DNA from: Marsupella aquatica
Lineage: Eukaryota; Marchantiophyta
DNA length: 64,000 bases
Reading direction: 5' to 3'
Assembly (NCBI GenBank): GCA_973895155.1
Contig: OZ316897.1
Span: 9,920,001-9,984,000, forward strand
Of this stretch, positions 21,504 through 33,867 are shown piece after piece (the stretch's first letter is position 1; every line of letters starts with the position of its first letter). The notes under the pieces are model-generated. The model saw only the letters and a list, made by a program, of their open reading frames with translations, did no database searches and had not been told where the DNA came from. A program made the position numbers and the translations under genes.

Positions 21504-22606
21504 GAAGAGAAAAAAGTGCGGGAAGAAAGTTCTTTGCAAGACGCTCATCCAGATAATTTCCAGCTTTTGCCTGAGGAAATAGTTGGCATGGACGCCCAAG
21601 TCCGAGCCATTGTGGGCAAGTTGGTTAGCGTGAGGAAACTTGGCTTTGCAGGGATGGGAGGATTGGGGAAGACCACTCTCGCAAAGGCAGTCTTCAATCA
21701 TTTGTGCTATAGATTTGAGTATACTTGTTTTGTTCCCGATATGAAGCTAATCGCTGGGTCACCAAGGGATGCAATGCAAGCAATATGGGAACATATGCAT
21801 CACCATGGCAAGAAAGTGGAACGAAAGTCTAGTTTAAGAGGCAAAGAGTTGTTACTTGTTTTAGACGACATCTCTCTTCGAGATGAGAAAGTTTTACGTG
21901 AATTAGCTCATGATTCAGCTCCAGAAAGCAGATTCATTGCGACGCTCGTGATGAAGACCTTTTGAGGAGCTTAGATGAGGTTTTTGTTGTTCCTTTCTTA
22001 CAAAGTAATAATGCAGAAGCATTATTCTTGAAGTGTGCCTTTCCGAACCAAGCAGTCCCAGCCCCGGAGTTGGAAATTGTTATAAACGAGATTATTATGC
22101 AATGTGCTGGGTTGCCTCTTACATTGGAAGTTCTCGGAAAGTTCTTGAAGAGGAAAACAAAGGTCGAGGCCTGGGAGCAGACTCTGGAAGCACTCAGAGA
22201 AGCAGAGGAAATAAGCAGTTTGAATGAGAGATTATGGGAAAAACTACGGCCAAGTTTTGATGATCTGACCGATATTGAGCAGAAGATCTTCTTGGATGCT
22301 GCGACGTTTCTCCCCACGAGGCCCGCCACGAGCGGATGGACTTTCAGAAGATGGACGTTAACCGAAGCCAAGGCAGCATGGAAGGAAGCTTATGGTGAAA
22401 GCGAACAGCTACTTTGGGACACATTGGTGGACAGATCTCTTGTGTACTCTGTCGACGACAACGACACGATCAAAGTACATGAACAGCTGCAAAGCTTGGG
22501 ACAAAAGATAGCACGTGAGCCAAGTAATATTGGCAAGTGCAGGGTTTGGGATGGGGAGGTGGGGTGCAAAATGCTCCAAACGACCACCGAAGAGTTGGAT
22601 GGCGAG
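21504..22606 (+). pseudogene. HNL-3 NB-ARC exon with 1-bp deletion
   Basis: P-loop GMGGLGKTT and LLLVLDDIS are in one frame; CAGLPLTLEVLG and VHEQLQSLGQKIAR are in the next. HNL-2 reads GCGACCTCTCGTAATGAAG where this copy reads GCGACGCTCGTGATGAAG, one base shorter. Exon length is 1103 bp, one short of a multiple of three. Borders are the same as in the other copies. Confidence 0.88.
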
Positions 22607-22845
22607 GTACGTCGCGTAAGCAAATTTACAGGACAAATATGATGTGCTCTTGGAGGTTATGTGGCCTGCATTTGAGAAGAAGCTGCTGTGATGCAGAAAT
22701 TGATGAGTTTGGAAAGCATGTGTTCAGTCATGGCAAATCTGGGATGTGCTGGTCATTTGATTTCCATGTCCACATAACCATGACGACAGTCGTCCCTTGA
22801 ATGATTTTTGTCTGAGCCGACGGGTGTCGTGGTTTTGACATGCAG

Positions 22846-24018
22846 GGAATTCATGCCTTGCGGATGAGTACACCCACTGATACAAAGTGCATCCAGCTCG
22901 CAAAAGCTGCTCTTTCTAAACTCAAGAAAGTGCAGTTCTTGGAGTCAGATGGCCCTGTCACAATTGATGGCTCTAGGGATGGTGCGTCAGTGCCAACCGA
23001 GGTTGTCTTGCTCAGATGCGTTGGTCAAGACCTTTTTAACCCAACTCTCCAGACTCGGCTGGCCATTTTGGATCTTGAGTGGCCGCTGGAAGACCCGCTT
23101 CCCCCGTCTATTGAGCAACTGGAGCGCTTAAATCATCTGAAGATCAGCAACTATCTAGCGCGGACGGTTCCGAATTCCTTCGGGGCACTGAGGTCCCTGC
23201 AACAGCTCACTATTCATTTTGCGGTTTCCTTGGAAGGCTTGCCAGAATCGTTTGGAGATTTGTCCTCGTTGAAGTATCTTAAATTCGTTGCCTGCTTGAA
23301 CTTGCACAGCTTGCCTGAGTCCTTCGGACACCTCAAGGAGTTATGCTTGCTGGAATTCCGTGTGTGTCCAAGATTGGAAAGCTTGCCTGAATGCTTCGGG
23401 GAGCTTTCCAAATTAACCGAGTTGGCCTTAGAATGCGAAAATTTGGGCTACCTCCCTGAATCCTTTAAGGATCTCACAAAACTGCAACGGTTGAAGATAG
23501 ACGCCAACATTGAGACGTTGCCGGATTCAGTCGGACACTTCGAGGCTCTGCATGATCTGGAAATTGCTTATCATTCAACTACAAGCATTCCACACTGGAT
23601 CAAAACTTTGCCGTCATTGCAGACACTGAGACTCGTCTTTCGTCGTGATCTGGTGGAGCCCTTGCCACCGTGGTTGATGACACCGAATTTGCAGAGTAAA
23701 GTTTCTTCAGGAGCAAGAATTGTCTTTACAGTACGAGATGGGGAATTCTTATTTGCGAACCTCGAAGCACATTGGCAGGTGGACATGATCTCACGAAAAA
23801 TTATGAGTTGTGTAGACACGATTTCACGAAGAGGACCTTTGTGTTTGATCGAAGAGATCTCACGAAACTTCGACCAGTGGAGAGTTGTCTCACGAATCTT
23901 ATGGAGTTTGGTAGACTTCAGTAGGATCCCAGGAAAAGAAGCCCACAGTTTAGTAAAAGAGATGCTCGTAAGTACGACAAATATATATCAAAATTTGCTA
24001 AACACAAAGGGAACATAA
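22846..24018 (+). pseudogene. HNL-3 LRR exon (open but downstream of frameshift)
   Basis: 390 codons plus stop after a CATGCAG acceptor. Leader KLKKVQFLESDGP, then about eight or nine LRRs, fewer than HNL-2. The tail contains repeated ISRxxxS-like segments (MISRKIMSC, ISRRGPLCL, ISRNFDQW) and ends LLNTKGT. The end of the ORF runs into sequence (GACCCAATCAAGG) that recurs near 34675. Confidence 0.75.
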
Positions 24019-24260
24019 AGGGCTCCCATCTGGGAGATGTGATCCCTTCCGCAAAAGACCCAATCAAGGGGGTTTTAAAGGAAACGTGAGTTTGGTAGAA
24101 TAGATGCCCAATCAAGGGTAGAGTCTCGAGTTTGGTAGAATAGATGTGACTGTACTGCAAAGTGCAGAGATTTATATTAAAAAAATTTGGAATTAACTTT
24201 TGAACATTATAAAGAACAAAATACATTAAAATAAGTATAAATAATATAAGTTTTTAATTA
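24019..24260. other. HNL-3 downstream flank with a dispersed repeat
   Basis: AAAAGACCCAATCAAGGG with flanking similarity recurs at 34675-34695, and GAGTTTGGTAGAATAGATG occurs twice within 24085-24150. No gene. Confidence 0.5.
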
Positions 24261-24585
24261 TCAAAATTTTTTCTTTTTTTTTGTCTTGAATGGAAATGGG
24301 GAGGAAATACAATTAGACTCCCCCCACCCCACTGTGACAGTTTTCTTGTAGGGAACCCAGACCAGGGTGAGCCCCAAGGGATCCAACAGGGACCACACCA
24401 GGAAGGAGAGAAGATTACCTCAAGGCCACAAAGTGGGCAACCAGGGGCCGAGCTCCAATCCACTACCTACAAAACCCATCCCACCCATACACATATACCC
24501 TCCACACCCGAGTGTGTGGAGGGGGGATTGAATCTGAGGACCTGTCAGTTCTAGGCAAATCCCCTAGCCAATTGGTTCAAAATTT
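24261..24585 (-). mobile_element. Candidate tRNA-derived SINE with target-site duplications
   Basis: About 307 bp in - orientation. A box-A-like TGGCTAGGGG (24561-24570) is followed 27 nt on by a box-B-like ATTCAATCC (24525-24533), then a unique body, then an A-rich tail (read as T-run at 24267-24282). The element is flanked by the 9-bp direct repeat TCAAAATTT at 24261-24269 and 24577-24585. Internal pol III boxes, an A-tail and target-site duplication are the hallmarks of a SINE. Box A matches the consensus imperfectly. Confidence 0.55.
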
Positions 24586-25120
24586 ACTTTTTCTTGTCTC
24601 TCATTTTGGGGGTTTTTTGTATTTATGGATTCTCATGACACTTACATGAATACACACCTGAATGTACCTTACTCTTTTATTGAACTCTAAAAAAATGGTT
24701 GGAGTACTATTTGGAGGGAAAAGGATATTAAGAGAATAAAGCCCGCAAATAAAGCAAAGCTTGCAATGAAGACTGCTTGGCCACTGACATGGTACCTTTT
24801 GGGCAGAAGTGGTGATGAAATAAGAGACAAGATACTTTTACTTTGGACAGAAGTGGTGATCTGAGAGGGTAGTTTTGGACAGAAGTGTAAAGAACAGCAT
24901 CGAAGCATATCGTTGTGTATTACTCCGGTCCATCCCAGTTTGGCTTGTCCATTGGGGCTTTGTGGACAACTTATCAATCCATGTGGGCTTTAAGTTCAAA
25001 AATATTAGAATATTGAAACATTGAAACTAAAGCCCATTGTTATGTTGCTTGTAACCATCCCTATGGACTCTGATCTGACAAGGAGACAAACCACTTTACA
25101 CCTAATCATGAGATAATCTC
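24586..25120. other. Spacer before HNL-4, nothing recognised
   Basis: No gene, RNA or repeat recognised. No NB-ARC or hydrolase sequence is present here, so HNL-4 has no upstream domains. Confidence 0.5.
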
Positions 25121-25460
25121 CCTACAAATGGATGGTAAATGACATCATAGATTATTTACTTACATTTTTGTCCCGATAAGGAGGCCATCATTCAAAGCTA
25201 AAAGTTAATTGAGAAAGTGGATGGAATGGATTGAAGGTTCATTACAAATGGATGGTAAATGACGTCATAGACTATTTACCTACATTTTGTCCCCATAAGG
25301 AGGCCATCATGCAAAGCTAAAAATATATTGAGAAAGTGGATGGAATGGATTGAAGGTTCACATTTTGCATGCTACCTACATTTTTGTCCCGATTAGGAGG
25401 CCATCATGCAAAGCTAAAAGTTATTTGAGAAAGTGGATGGAATGGATTGAAGGTTCACGT
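25121..25460. repeat. About 117-bp tandem repeat, nearly three units
   Basis: Units contain ACAAATGGATGGTAAATGAC, then GGAGGCCATCATGCAAAGC, then GTGGATGGAATGGATTGAAGG. They occupy about 25125-25240, 25241-25358 and a shortened 25370-25460. Non-coding. Confidence 0.85.
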
Positions 25461-25520
25461 TTTGCATGTATACTTAAAATCATTGGTAGCTCCACTGGGG
25501 CAGAGTACTCAAAGTCTTCA

Positions 25521-25814
25521 TAACAAGAGCAATGTTCTCTAAAAAATATGATTTCCAATTGATGAGTTTGAAAAGCATGTCTTCAATCATGCAGATCTGA
25601 GATGTGCTGGTGCATTGGTTTCCATGTCCGCATAACCATGACGACAATCGTTCCTTGAATGATTGTATAACAAGAGCAATGTTCTCTAAAAAATATGATT
25701 TCCAATTGATGAGTTTGAAAAGCATGTGTTCAATCATGGCAGATCTGGGATGTGCTGGTGAATTGGTTTCCATGTCCACATAACCATGACGACAATCGTT
25801 CCTTGAATGATTGT
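25521..25814. repeat. 147-bp tandem duplication of HNL intron DNA
   Basis: TAACAAGAGCAATGTTCTC begins units at 25521 and 25668. The unit includes GGTTTCCATGTCCACATAACC, which in HNL-1, HNL-2 and HNL-3 lies in the intron just before the LRR exon. The duplication therefore arose in an HNL intron. Confidence 0.85.
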
Positions 25815-25846
25815 CTTCCGGACTGAATGCTGTTGTGGTTTTGACA

Positions 25847-26914
25847 TGCATGGAATTCATGCCTAACGGGTGCATACACCGAGTGATTCAGGGTGCACCC
25901 AGCTCCCGCAAGCCGCTATTTCGAAACTCAAGAAGGTGAGATTCTTGGAGGCAGACGGTCACCCCACAATTGATGGCTCCCAGGGATGGTTTGTCAGTCC
26001 CAACCGAAGCTGTTCTGCTCGGATGTGTTGGCCAGCACCTGTTTAACCCACGTCTCCAAACTCGACTGGCCGTTGGAAGACCCTCTTCCCCCTTCTATTG
26101 GGCAATTGGAGCGCCTAAAGCATGTGACGATCAGCAATTATAAAGCTCAGATGCTTCCGAGTTCCGTAGGACAACTCAGGTCCTTGGAATGTCTCACCTT
26201 TGTTACTGCTTGGTCCTTGGAAAGCTTGCCAAAATCCTTTGGACAATTGTCCTCCTTGAATTCTCTTAGATTGTATGTCTGCTCCACGTTGCACAGCTTG
26301 CCGGAATCCTTCGGACAATTGTCCTCCTTGAATTATCTTGAATTCTATGCCTGCTCCAGCTTGCACAGCTTGCCTGAGTCCTTCGGACAGCTTAAGGCGT
26401 TACGCTCGCTGCGATTCTGGTCGTGTACAAGGTTGATAAGCTTGCCTGAATCCTTCGGGCAACTTTCCGCATTAACCAAGTTGGAATTACAATGCCAAAG
26501 TTTGCGCTACCTCCCTGAATCTTTGGGCCAGCTCAGAAAACTGCAACGGTTGACAATCGATGCCAACATAGAGAGGTTGCCCGATTCAGTCGGAGACTTC
26601 AAGGCTCTGATTTATCTGGAAATTGATTATTATTCTGCTACAAGCACTCCAGACTGGATCACAAATTTGCCTTCATTGAAGATTTTACAATCTGATTTCA
26701 TCGTCATCTGGTGGAGCCACTGCCACCGTGGTTGATGGCAACGAATGTTCCCAGTAAAATTTCTTCAGAGGCGAGAATGAGATTTCAAGTAATAGATGGA
26801 TGCTTTTCTTTGTTTGCCATAACAGAGCTGGCCAGAGAATTTCCCAGCCAGGAACTTGTAGGTAATGTGTCATATCTCCATTTATTAACAACGAGCAGGG
26901 TGCTAAACTCTTAA
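25847..26914 (+). pseudogene. HNL-4: orphan LRR exon, multiply broken
   Basis: Homologous to the LRR exon of HNL-3. Lesions relative to HNL-3: a TAA seven codons after the start (MHGIHA then stop); a 1-bp insertion near 25980; a 20-bp deletion near 26070 between short CTGGCC repeats; and a 1-bp deletion near 26690. Between the last two, about nine LRRs stay open (25986-26735), e.g. LHSLPESFGQLSSLNYLEF. No NB-ARC or hydrolase lies upstream. A remnant of the last duplication. Confidence 0.85.
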
Positions 26915-29089
26915 CCCTGAACTACTGGACGAGCCAGGGTTGATCTTGGCGACCTGCTGTAGAAAGCATGCTCTAACTTTGAAATAGGATAGATTGAGTC
27001 TTCGATGGCTTCAATATATCGAACAACCTTCTTGTCTCATATCACCGGACACAATTAGAGAGACCGAGAGATATATAAGACAGGACTATGACAGTAAGTC
27101 AGTTATTAAGTGTCCAGTTTGCCGTCCAGCATAAGCTGCGCCGTTCCTTGTCAAAGATACAGGTTTGAACAGCTGCATATGACTAAGAGCATTAGTCTCA
27201 TGAACAGATGTTACTTCAATATACGAGGAACTACAGATTTTGATCTCAGTGATCACTAAGACAAAATTGCGTCCAGAACGCAGGCAACTCCTCAAGAAAG
27301 TTGAACCCACCGGCGGTTAAAAACGCAGAAGTTATAGATACAAGACAAAACAATGAAGATGGGCAGGGCACTGAGACTAAGTGTAAATTGGTTCAGGTAC
27401 TCCAGCCAATCGAAAGACAACCATCTACAAGGCTTATCATACAATTGCCCATCACATATTATCAGATTAAAACACAAGGTCAGTACAACCATGGTAAGTA
27501 TCAAACTTCCCAGATATTAACCATCACCGGAACTCGGAGCAAAGGGTGCTACTTTACTCGTTCAGCCCCCATCGCGGCAAGACTTCGACACTCATCCCCG
27601 CGTTCTAGGTTTCTGTAACATTTTCCAGAAGCCATGGGAAGACCTGGACAAAGTTTGGGCCAGCCCTTAATGTAGCAGGATACATTGTTCGTGTTTGGCG
27701 CATGCCCGGACAGCGCTAGAAAAGTGCCTAGTCATAGGTGCCTGCAAATGCAACGAGTCTGACACAGAGGATGGAGCATCGGATACCTCTTTGAAGGCAC
27801 AATCCCACTTGTGACTTGGATGGTACAAATCAGGACAAAAGGTACACAGGTGACAAACTATCTAAAGGATATTCTGGAGAATAGACTATTAAGGAAGTTC
27901 TCTCGAAAAATTAAAAACGAGGACTCACATTGGATATCATGAAGCGTACAGAAGATCAGAAAACACGTCGGGAGTCATTTATCGGAAGTTGAACGTGACA
28001 CAATATCACGGCAAAGGTAACGACGTCAGCACTTTGCGGTGACCTAGGTGTGGAATGAACTTGCAACCAGGTTGATAAGAAAATGAGCAATTTAACACCT
28101 TCCAAGTGATGTTCTGAAGCTGTCCAAACTACCGTGAAAACGTGGTCCCTTTTTGTGTTCAGGGCTGAGTGGAGTAACTGCACAACTGCCCAATGAATCC
28201 TCAATATAGGCTTCTCTAATATCACAGTTATCAAGGATGAAAGTGTCGCATCCGCAACAACTTGTGATCCATTTCATCCTGCGTTCATACTTAATTCTAT
28301 ACTCAACTGCCCCAAACCTTTCGCAGAGAATGAATCAATCGAACCGAATAAGAATAGATGGCTGAAGAACATAGGGACCTGACCTCACCGACTGCAAGTT
28401 CAGAATCTGGTGTTTCGTGTTTACAACTACAACTAACTCTTTAACTAGCTTTGTTACAAAAGTTCACGTTATTAGCCTTTGAAAGTCATCTGTGTCTTTC
28501 CTGGTTGGTCGGACCATCCTTCCGCTTGGCTCCTCCATTCCAGAAATCAGTCAGCTTCTTTTGTCTTCGTACTTGCCCATCAGATCCACATTCAACACCT
28601 GCCAGCATATCAAGAATCAGAACCTATGGCCATACTTGTTCTCGGAATCATCCTAGAGCATTTATGACCTGAAGGGTAACAATTGCAGCTCGGCTACAAA
28701 CTCATAGAACATACATTTCCCATGACATATTTGGCAGCGAGCTTTATGAAGAGATCCAAGAGCAAAGTTATCTTAACAGAATTCAAAATCCTCAACCGTG
28801 CCTAAGATCAGACAAGTACAGGAAGGCTCCCAGCTGACACAATTCCAAATGACCGCTTTTATAAAAATAATTTTCCATGAACACAAAACGGGACCGCAAG
28901 CTTTTCTGTCGTCGTGTCAAAACGGACACTCAAGTACTAACAGGTCCTTGACCAAACCTACTTGGTCACAGTAGGCGGAATTTGCCAATATGGTTTCAAA
29001 TGCGTTTCTACAATACGGTTGGCGACAATACGTTCTGGGGCCATTTTTAGGCTCCCATCACTTCAGCTGAACTTTTCGTTCAGCCAATA
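26915..29089. other. Spacer downstream of HNL-4, shared with HNL-2 downstream DNA
   Basis: About 27000-28480 is a diverged copy of 18100-19570. About 28745-28785 (GATCCAAGAGCAAAGTTATC) matches DNA before HNL-3 near 20060. No gene recognised; short open frames differ between copies. Confidence 0.55.
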
Positions 29090-29575
29090 AGAAGAAGAGG
29101 TGTGATCTTCCCTAGCGCTCATGCCTAAACAATAAGCCTTACCAATTAGCCAGCAAGAACAACGTTTTTTTCTACCAAGGAGAAAGTCTCGAATTTTCAT
29201 TAATGTGCCAAAACTACTGGCAACAACTTTCTAGTGACTGGCTGTAAGAACAAATGCCTCCAGATAGGGCCATTGTTCACGATTTAAATGAATGCGTTTA
29301 AAGTCTACTAGCCCCCAGATAGGTGCAAGCAGAGAGCACTCACTGTCAAACTAGTCGAGGAAGGGCATTCAAATTGCCAATCTTTTCTTCGCATGAAATG
29401 GAATGTGCGAGGCAAAGTACACTGTTTGCGAGAGAGACAACATTAGCCAGAGAAAGTGCCTCAGGCTTCGTGGCAGAGAGTTCCTTCATCTCTTCCTCTC
29501 TGAGGAAAGCTCCGAATGGTCCACCTCCATCCACTTTGACAGTTGCTGCTTAACAGAGGTTTAGTCAGGTAACAG
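29090..29575. repeat. Segment duplicated at 10560-11020
   Basis: Long, diverged direct copy, e.g. GTGTGATCTTCCCTAG, ACAAATGCCTCCAGATAG and GCAAAGTACACTGTTTG in both. A minus-strand frame (VDGGGPFGAFLREEEMK, then ALSLANVV) is open here and, in a variant form, in the other copy. Lies 3' of the phosphatase gene. Confidence 0.75.
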
Positions 29576-29724
29576 CTTGAGAAGGGAGGCTGACAATTAT
29601 CAGCAACAGAGTGGAAATGTCCGTAACAAGGAATTCCTGTCTTCTAGAATTGTGGGGCATCCATCCAAGTAAGATCACCTCCAGATGGCACGGATATGCC
29701 TAAAAAATGGATGATCTATAATTC

Positions 29725-30843
29725 CTACGGATCAGACTTAGTACCACCGAACTTTTGGAGGCCCTCCTTGAGAGCGCTGAGATTGACCCCATTATGAACA
29801 AGGACGCTTTTCACACCCAGTTGAGAAACCTGCACAGAAAAGCACAGATTTCTTCCATCAGCGATCCCAATTAATCTCAAGAAGTCTAATTGCTATCAAG
29901 CATAAGAGTGATGTTCTTTTGATTGTCCTCTTGACATTGTGAGTAAGTATCGACTAGTCCCAGCCATTACTTTTCTCCTGATAAAAGGATGTTCCAGTCT
30001 AAGCACCCAGAATTCCCACTACAATTCCCTGATACTGAAGGATGTAGGTTATTGTAAGCCCCTAATCCCACTAAATTCTTCATGCATATTTCGTTGAACT
30101 TCTACAGAGTAGCAATAGCAAAAGACTGATCTCCATGCTCACCTAGGCCCGGGGTGCCATACCATAACTCAATAAATGACTTTCAAGAATGACCTGATTT
30201 TAAGACATTGACTTCAAAAGAAAAGATGTTAACTGAGAAGCCACGGATAGAAAGAAGACTTACGGCTTGGATGTTCCGGTCCTCATCATCAAAGAAAAGC
30301 ATGGATGTGTAGGGAATGCCCGTCTTTTGTTGGATTTTCTTGAAGTGGTCCGTTTTATGACTCCAGCTGGAATAGATCTCCTACAGACAAATCAAGGAAC
30401 CCCTCAGTAATATCCTAACGAGGCAGCATCTGGGAGTGAATGCAAAGTTCGCACCCCAGTTCATTTATTTCACCTTTCAATATGCTGCGATCATCAAGCT
30501 GACAATGCCATCATTCCAACTGAGTTATTTCTTGAGATGCACAGCTTATGCGCAACAGGAGATTGCGCTTCTTGCGTCAACCAAGTCATATCTTCAAGTT
30601 TCTAAAGCTCACGCAGAAAGGGCGAAACGCATCATCCATAATCCCCGATCCCGACGCCCAAAGAACCTTACCATGACACAGAAGGTCGGAAGAAGATCCA
30701 ATTTGTTCAAAAAAGTTCGAGCAATGTCTGCAGTAGGTGACCGAGATGCAACAGCCACGAGCACCCCTTTAGCCTTCAGGGCCTGAATGACAGACTTTGC
30801 TTGCGGATATAACAAGGGAATCTCATTCTTGGACCGACACTCA
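29725..30843 (-). CDS. MDP1: Magnesium-dependent phosphatase-1-like HAD protein (first exon not found)
   Basis: Three exons on the - strand with GT-AG signals and matching phases: 30672-30843, 30264-30380 and 29725-29829 (stop TAG at 29725-29727). Encoded segments are ECRSKNEIPLLYPQAK then VAVASRSPTADIARTFLNK; EIYSSWSHKTDHFKKIQQ then MLFFDDEDRNIQA; and VSQLGVKSVLVHNGVNLS then LQKFGGTKSDP. The ASRSPT and FFDDEDRN motifs match HAD motifs II and the acidic motif of plant MDP1-type phosphatases. The 172-bp exon starts one base into a codon, so an upstream exon should carry the nucleophile motif DxDxT. I found none up to about 34.4 kb. Either that exon is farther away or the copy is 5'-truncated. 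Confidence 0.75.
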
Positions 30844-33800
30844 CTGGAAAACACCAGACAGACAACAACCTTGGGTTAAAACATGCCCTCAACCTCCATC
30901 AGTTACATTGCATATACTCTAAAGTCGAGACAAATGGATGGCTTAGTCTGAAAATATTCATAACGGGAAAGTGTCTATCATGGCAAGGAGATCAGATGTA
31001 CCCAATCCTACTAGGTATGGTGGTCAAATGCGACGAGAGAACACAGATGGTGGCCAGAATCAAGTGCCCGAGGGTTTAAAGCACGACCTCTTCTACGGGG
31101 AAAACTCCCATATCTATTGTGAACCGAATCCCTGACACTTAGTTGGGAATAACCACTTTCGAGAAAGTACCGAAACAGACAGAAAATGCTGAAAAACACG
31201 CGACCAATTAAAAAGGAGGAAATGCTTCGAATTAGAGGCCTGATGGATGAAATGAAGACCGAGGGTACCGGGGTTGGGCAATTGATAGGGGCCCTCCGCC
31301 AATTTTGTGGAACCGACTTGGCTTTCGTCCATAGTGCCCAAATTGTGCTATTGAACGAGGCGGCCAACAGGAGGCGCTCAAGAGAATACCTTAGTACATT
31401 GGATGCCCAGAAGCCTGCCCCATTGTCAAGGCCTGATATTTTGGACGGGTCAATCCATACACCTGGGTAGAAAATGGATGAATGGAAAAAACTGATCTTT
31501 AGGATCGGTTCACAGTACTAGAAAGCTAAAGGTAACGAGGGATAAGTATGGCAATAAACACATTAACAGAACAAGCAGACGAAGCTCTAAGCCTTGAATC
31601 TTGGAGCCATGGATGGGCGGGATCAAAACGAAATCAAGGGAGTCCATGAGAGGGACAACAACCTAACGAAAGCGCAACAGCACAAGGCTTTAGCAGTTAG
31701 GATACCTTTCATCACTGAAGTCAGTGTTTTCAAAAGACGCGACCAGAGAGAGAAAGAGGGAAAGAAACCACATAAACGATTCAAATCATGTGTTAACGCG
31801 AGGCCATGAAACAGAATTGCTGGAAAACTTCGGCTCTAAGCGAACTGGCGAATCCAGCTTTGAACCCTGATCATCTCAGAGGGAATGAGTAAAAAAGCAA
31901 CGCCCAAAGCGACTCCCAAGTAATCGGACAGAGTTGCATTAACTCAGTGAAGTCGGGAAGGGAGTCATGATCGGCTAAGGAACGAAGAGTGCCGAAGGGA
32001 AACTGAAGATTCCGAGGCAGCCCACAAGGTAAAAAAACAAGTGGGGATCGTCAGTGGACAGAAGCGAAAGTAAATTCATCGGCTTAGAGCATTACAGCCC
32101 GCTAGTAGGATCTGATACACAATTACATAATCAGCCCATGGCACCAGCAGATGAAGAAGACAGCAAAGATTGTAGAGGATTCCAAAAATTCCGACCAACG
32201 ATACAAATTCAGAAGACAACCCTGAAACCCTAATTCGGTAGAGAGGTAGATACGGAAAGCACACATGCCAGCTAAATCGAAGCAGACCAATCCGTGCACA
32301 AAATGGAAAGCGTCTACTAGAGCGAAAGGAGAGAAATCAGGGTGGAACCGCAAGAGACCAATCAGCGAATCTGACCAAATTGTTTTCTACATAACTCATC
32401 ATAGCTAATTTGAGTCCGGCAGCACAAAATTGTGGCCTCAGGACAGACAAAGAAATTGGTTGGGATCCCTGACTTCCGAATCCAGCGACCCATAATATAG
32501 AGCTGAGAAGAGGGACACTCCTCACATACCTCCACCAACACACAAAATTCACCACAAACAAGACAGGAATAAAAATCAATTGAAGGGCACAAGGTCTCAA
32601 GCGAAAGAGCGAGGCGAACAACGTTACCAGAAGTAAGGCCAAAGAGTGTAGTCCAGATCGAACACAACGAGAGCCGGCAACCGAGGGGCAGCGTTCAAGA
32701 TGTTCATGGCTTCCGGTTCATCATTCATGCTGTGATACCGAGACCAGTACCCCAGGTCGCTCTGCATCTACAAACTGTCTTTCTCCCCTTTCTCCTCCTT
32801 TCCTATATAAAATGCTCCTGTTCTGTTCGGTGTCAACGACACTATCAGATTCAGTAGGTCCCACAAAAGAGAAACTCTCAAGAAGGAAATCCCATACTTG
32901 TACACAGCTTCCTGAACAAGAAAACAGCAGAGGAGACCCTTCTGCCTAAGCTAAGGGCGGAGAAATGATTCTTCAGGGGAAAGTAGACACGTGTGGCTAG
33001 ACGGTTACAGAGCAGCCGATGAGACTTCAGACACTTGACTGTCATCAACACGAAGGGCTCACCTGGACCACAAGTGATAAAGTGCAAAATCAATCTGAAG
33101 CAGGGGAGATCTCAGTGGTCAAAAACGCTTTCTGGATCTGCTACAGAAGGAGACGACCTTCAAGTCAATTGAGAATTTCTGCTGATGGACAACCAGTGAA
33201 TCTCTTGAACCCACTTGAGAACAGGTGATGTAACATCTGTTTGTCCACCTGAGAGATTGAGGAATACACAAGCCAACGAGCCTCTAGAGAGGAGCTTGTT
33301 GCGACAAGTAGCCAATTCGCTGGAAAGACTCCTGCATCAATGAGAAACGCAAGAGTTCACGGGGGACCCACACAACAGGTACAGAGATGCCCCCAAAACG
33401 AGGGCTTTAGGAATTCAATTCCGCAGAAGTAAACAGACAGATTCCCAATGACGTGAACTACAATTCAGTCCTCAACCTTGCTGACATTTCTCTACAGTAC
33501 ATTATTATTATCGGGCGGCAGGCTCAACCCCCGAATCAATCAAATGTGTAAAGTACGTACTGATCACGGCCACAGTGCACAATCGATGGGAGGCAGATAT
33601 TTCATTTCAGGGGCAAACAGGAATTTGCCTGGGCAATTGGTTGAGCTCACCTCAGCTCAGCTCACGGGATTGAAATGGTCACAGCTTGCAAGCAGTTCGC
33701 CTGTTTGAAGCTCGTCCAAAATCTCTGCAGTCTACAGGACTCTGTTTACAAGACCTGCTCAGATCAGAGCTGTCACTGGTACCACCGTGCCAGATCTCAT

Positions 33801-33860
33801 GCTATACAAGAACACCACATCTATGTTTGAAATTTTTGCTTCTGGAGGAGACTATGGGCT
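30844..33860. other. Gene-poor stretch upstream of the phosphatase exons
   Basis: Expected to hold the 5' end of the phosphatase gene, but no DxDxT exon was seen. On the - strand 32362-32667 is a Cys-rich open frame (CLVCGEFCVLVEVCEEC) without a recognisable family; I would not call it a gene. Confidence 0.4.
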
Positions 33861-33867
33861 CTACTCT

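Larger units (their letters stand above)
20175..24018 (+). pseudogene. HNL-3: NLR pseudogene without the hydrolase core
   Basis: Keeps exon A (20230-20491), the hydrophobic exon B (about 20650-20910), the second hydrolase exon (21167-21340), NB-ARC (21504-22606) and LRR (22846-24018). After GTTTCCCTC at about 20968, the sequence jumps to DNA equivalent to about 14690 of HNL-2. Some 2.65 kb is missing, covering the membrane exon and the hydrolase exon with the nucleophile. In NB-ARC, one base is missing near 21943 compared with HNL-2, giving a TGA at 21963-21965. Both lesions predict loss of a full NLR. The LRR exon remains open. Confidence 0.82.

Noticed and set aside
30436-30786. 116-codon open frame on the + strand
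   Set aside because: Antisense to the phosphatase exon 30672-30843.
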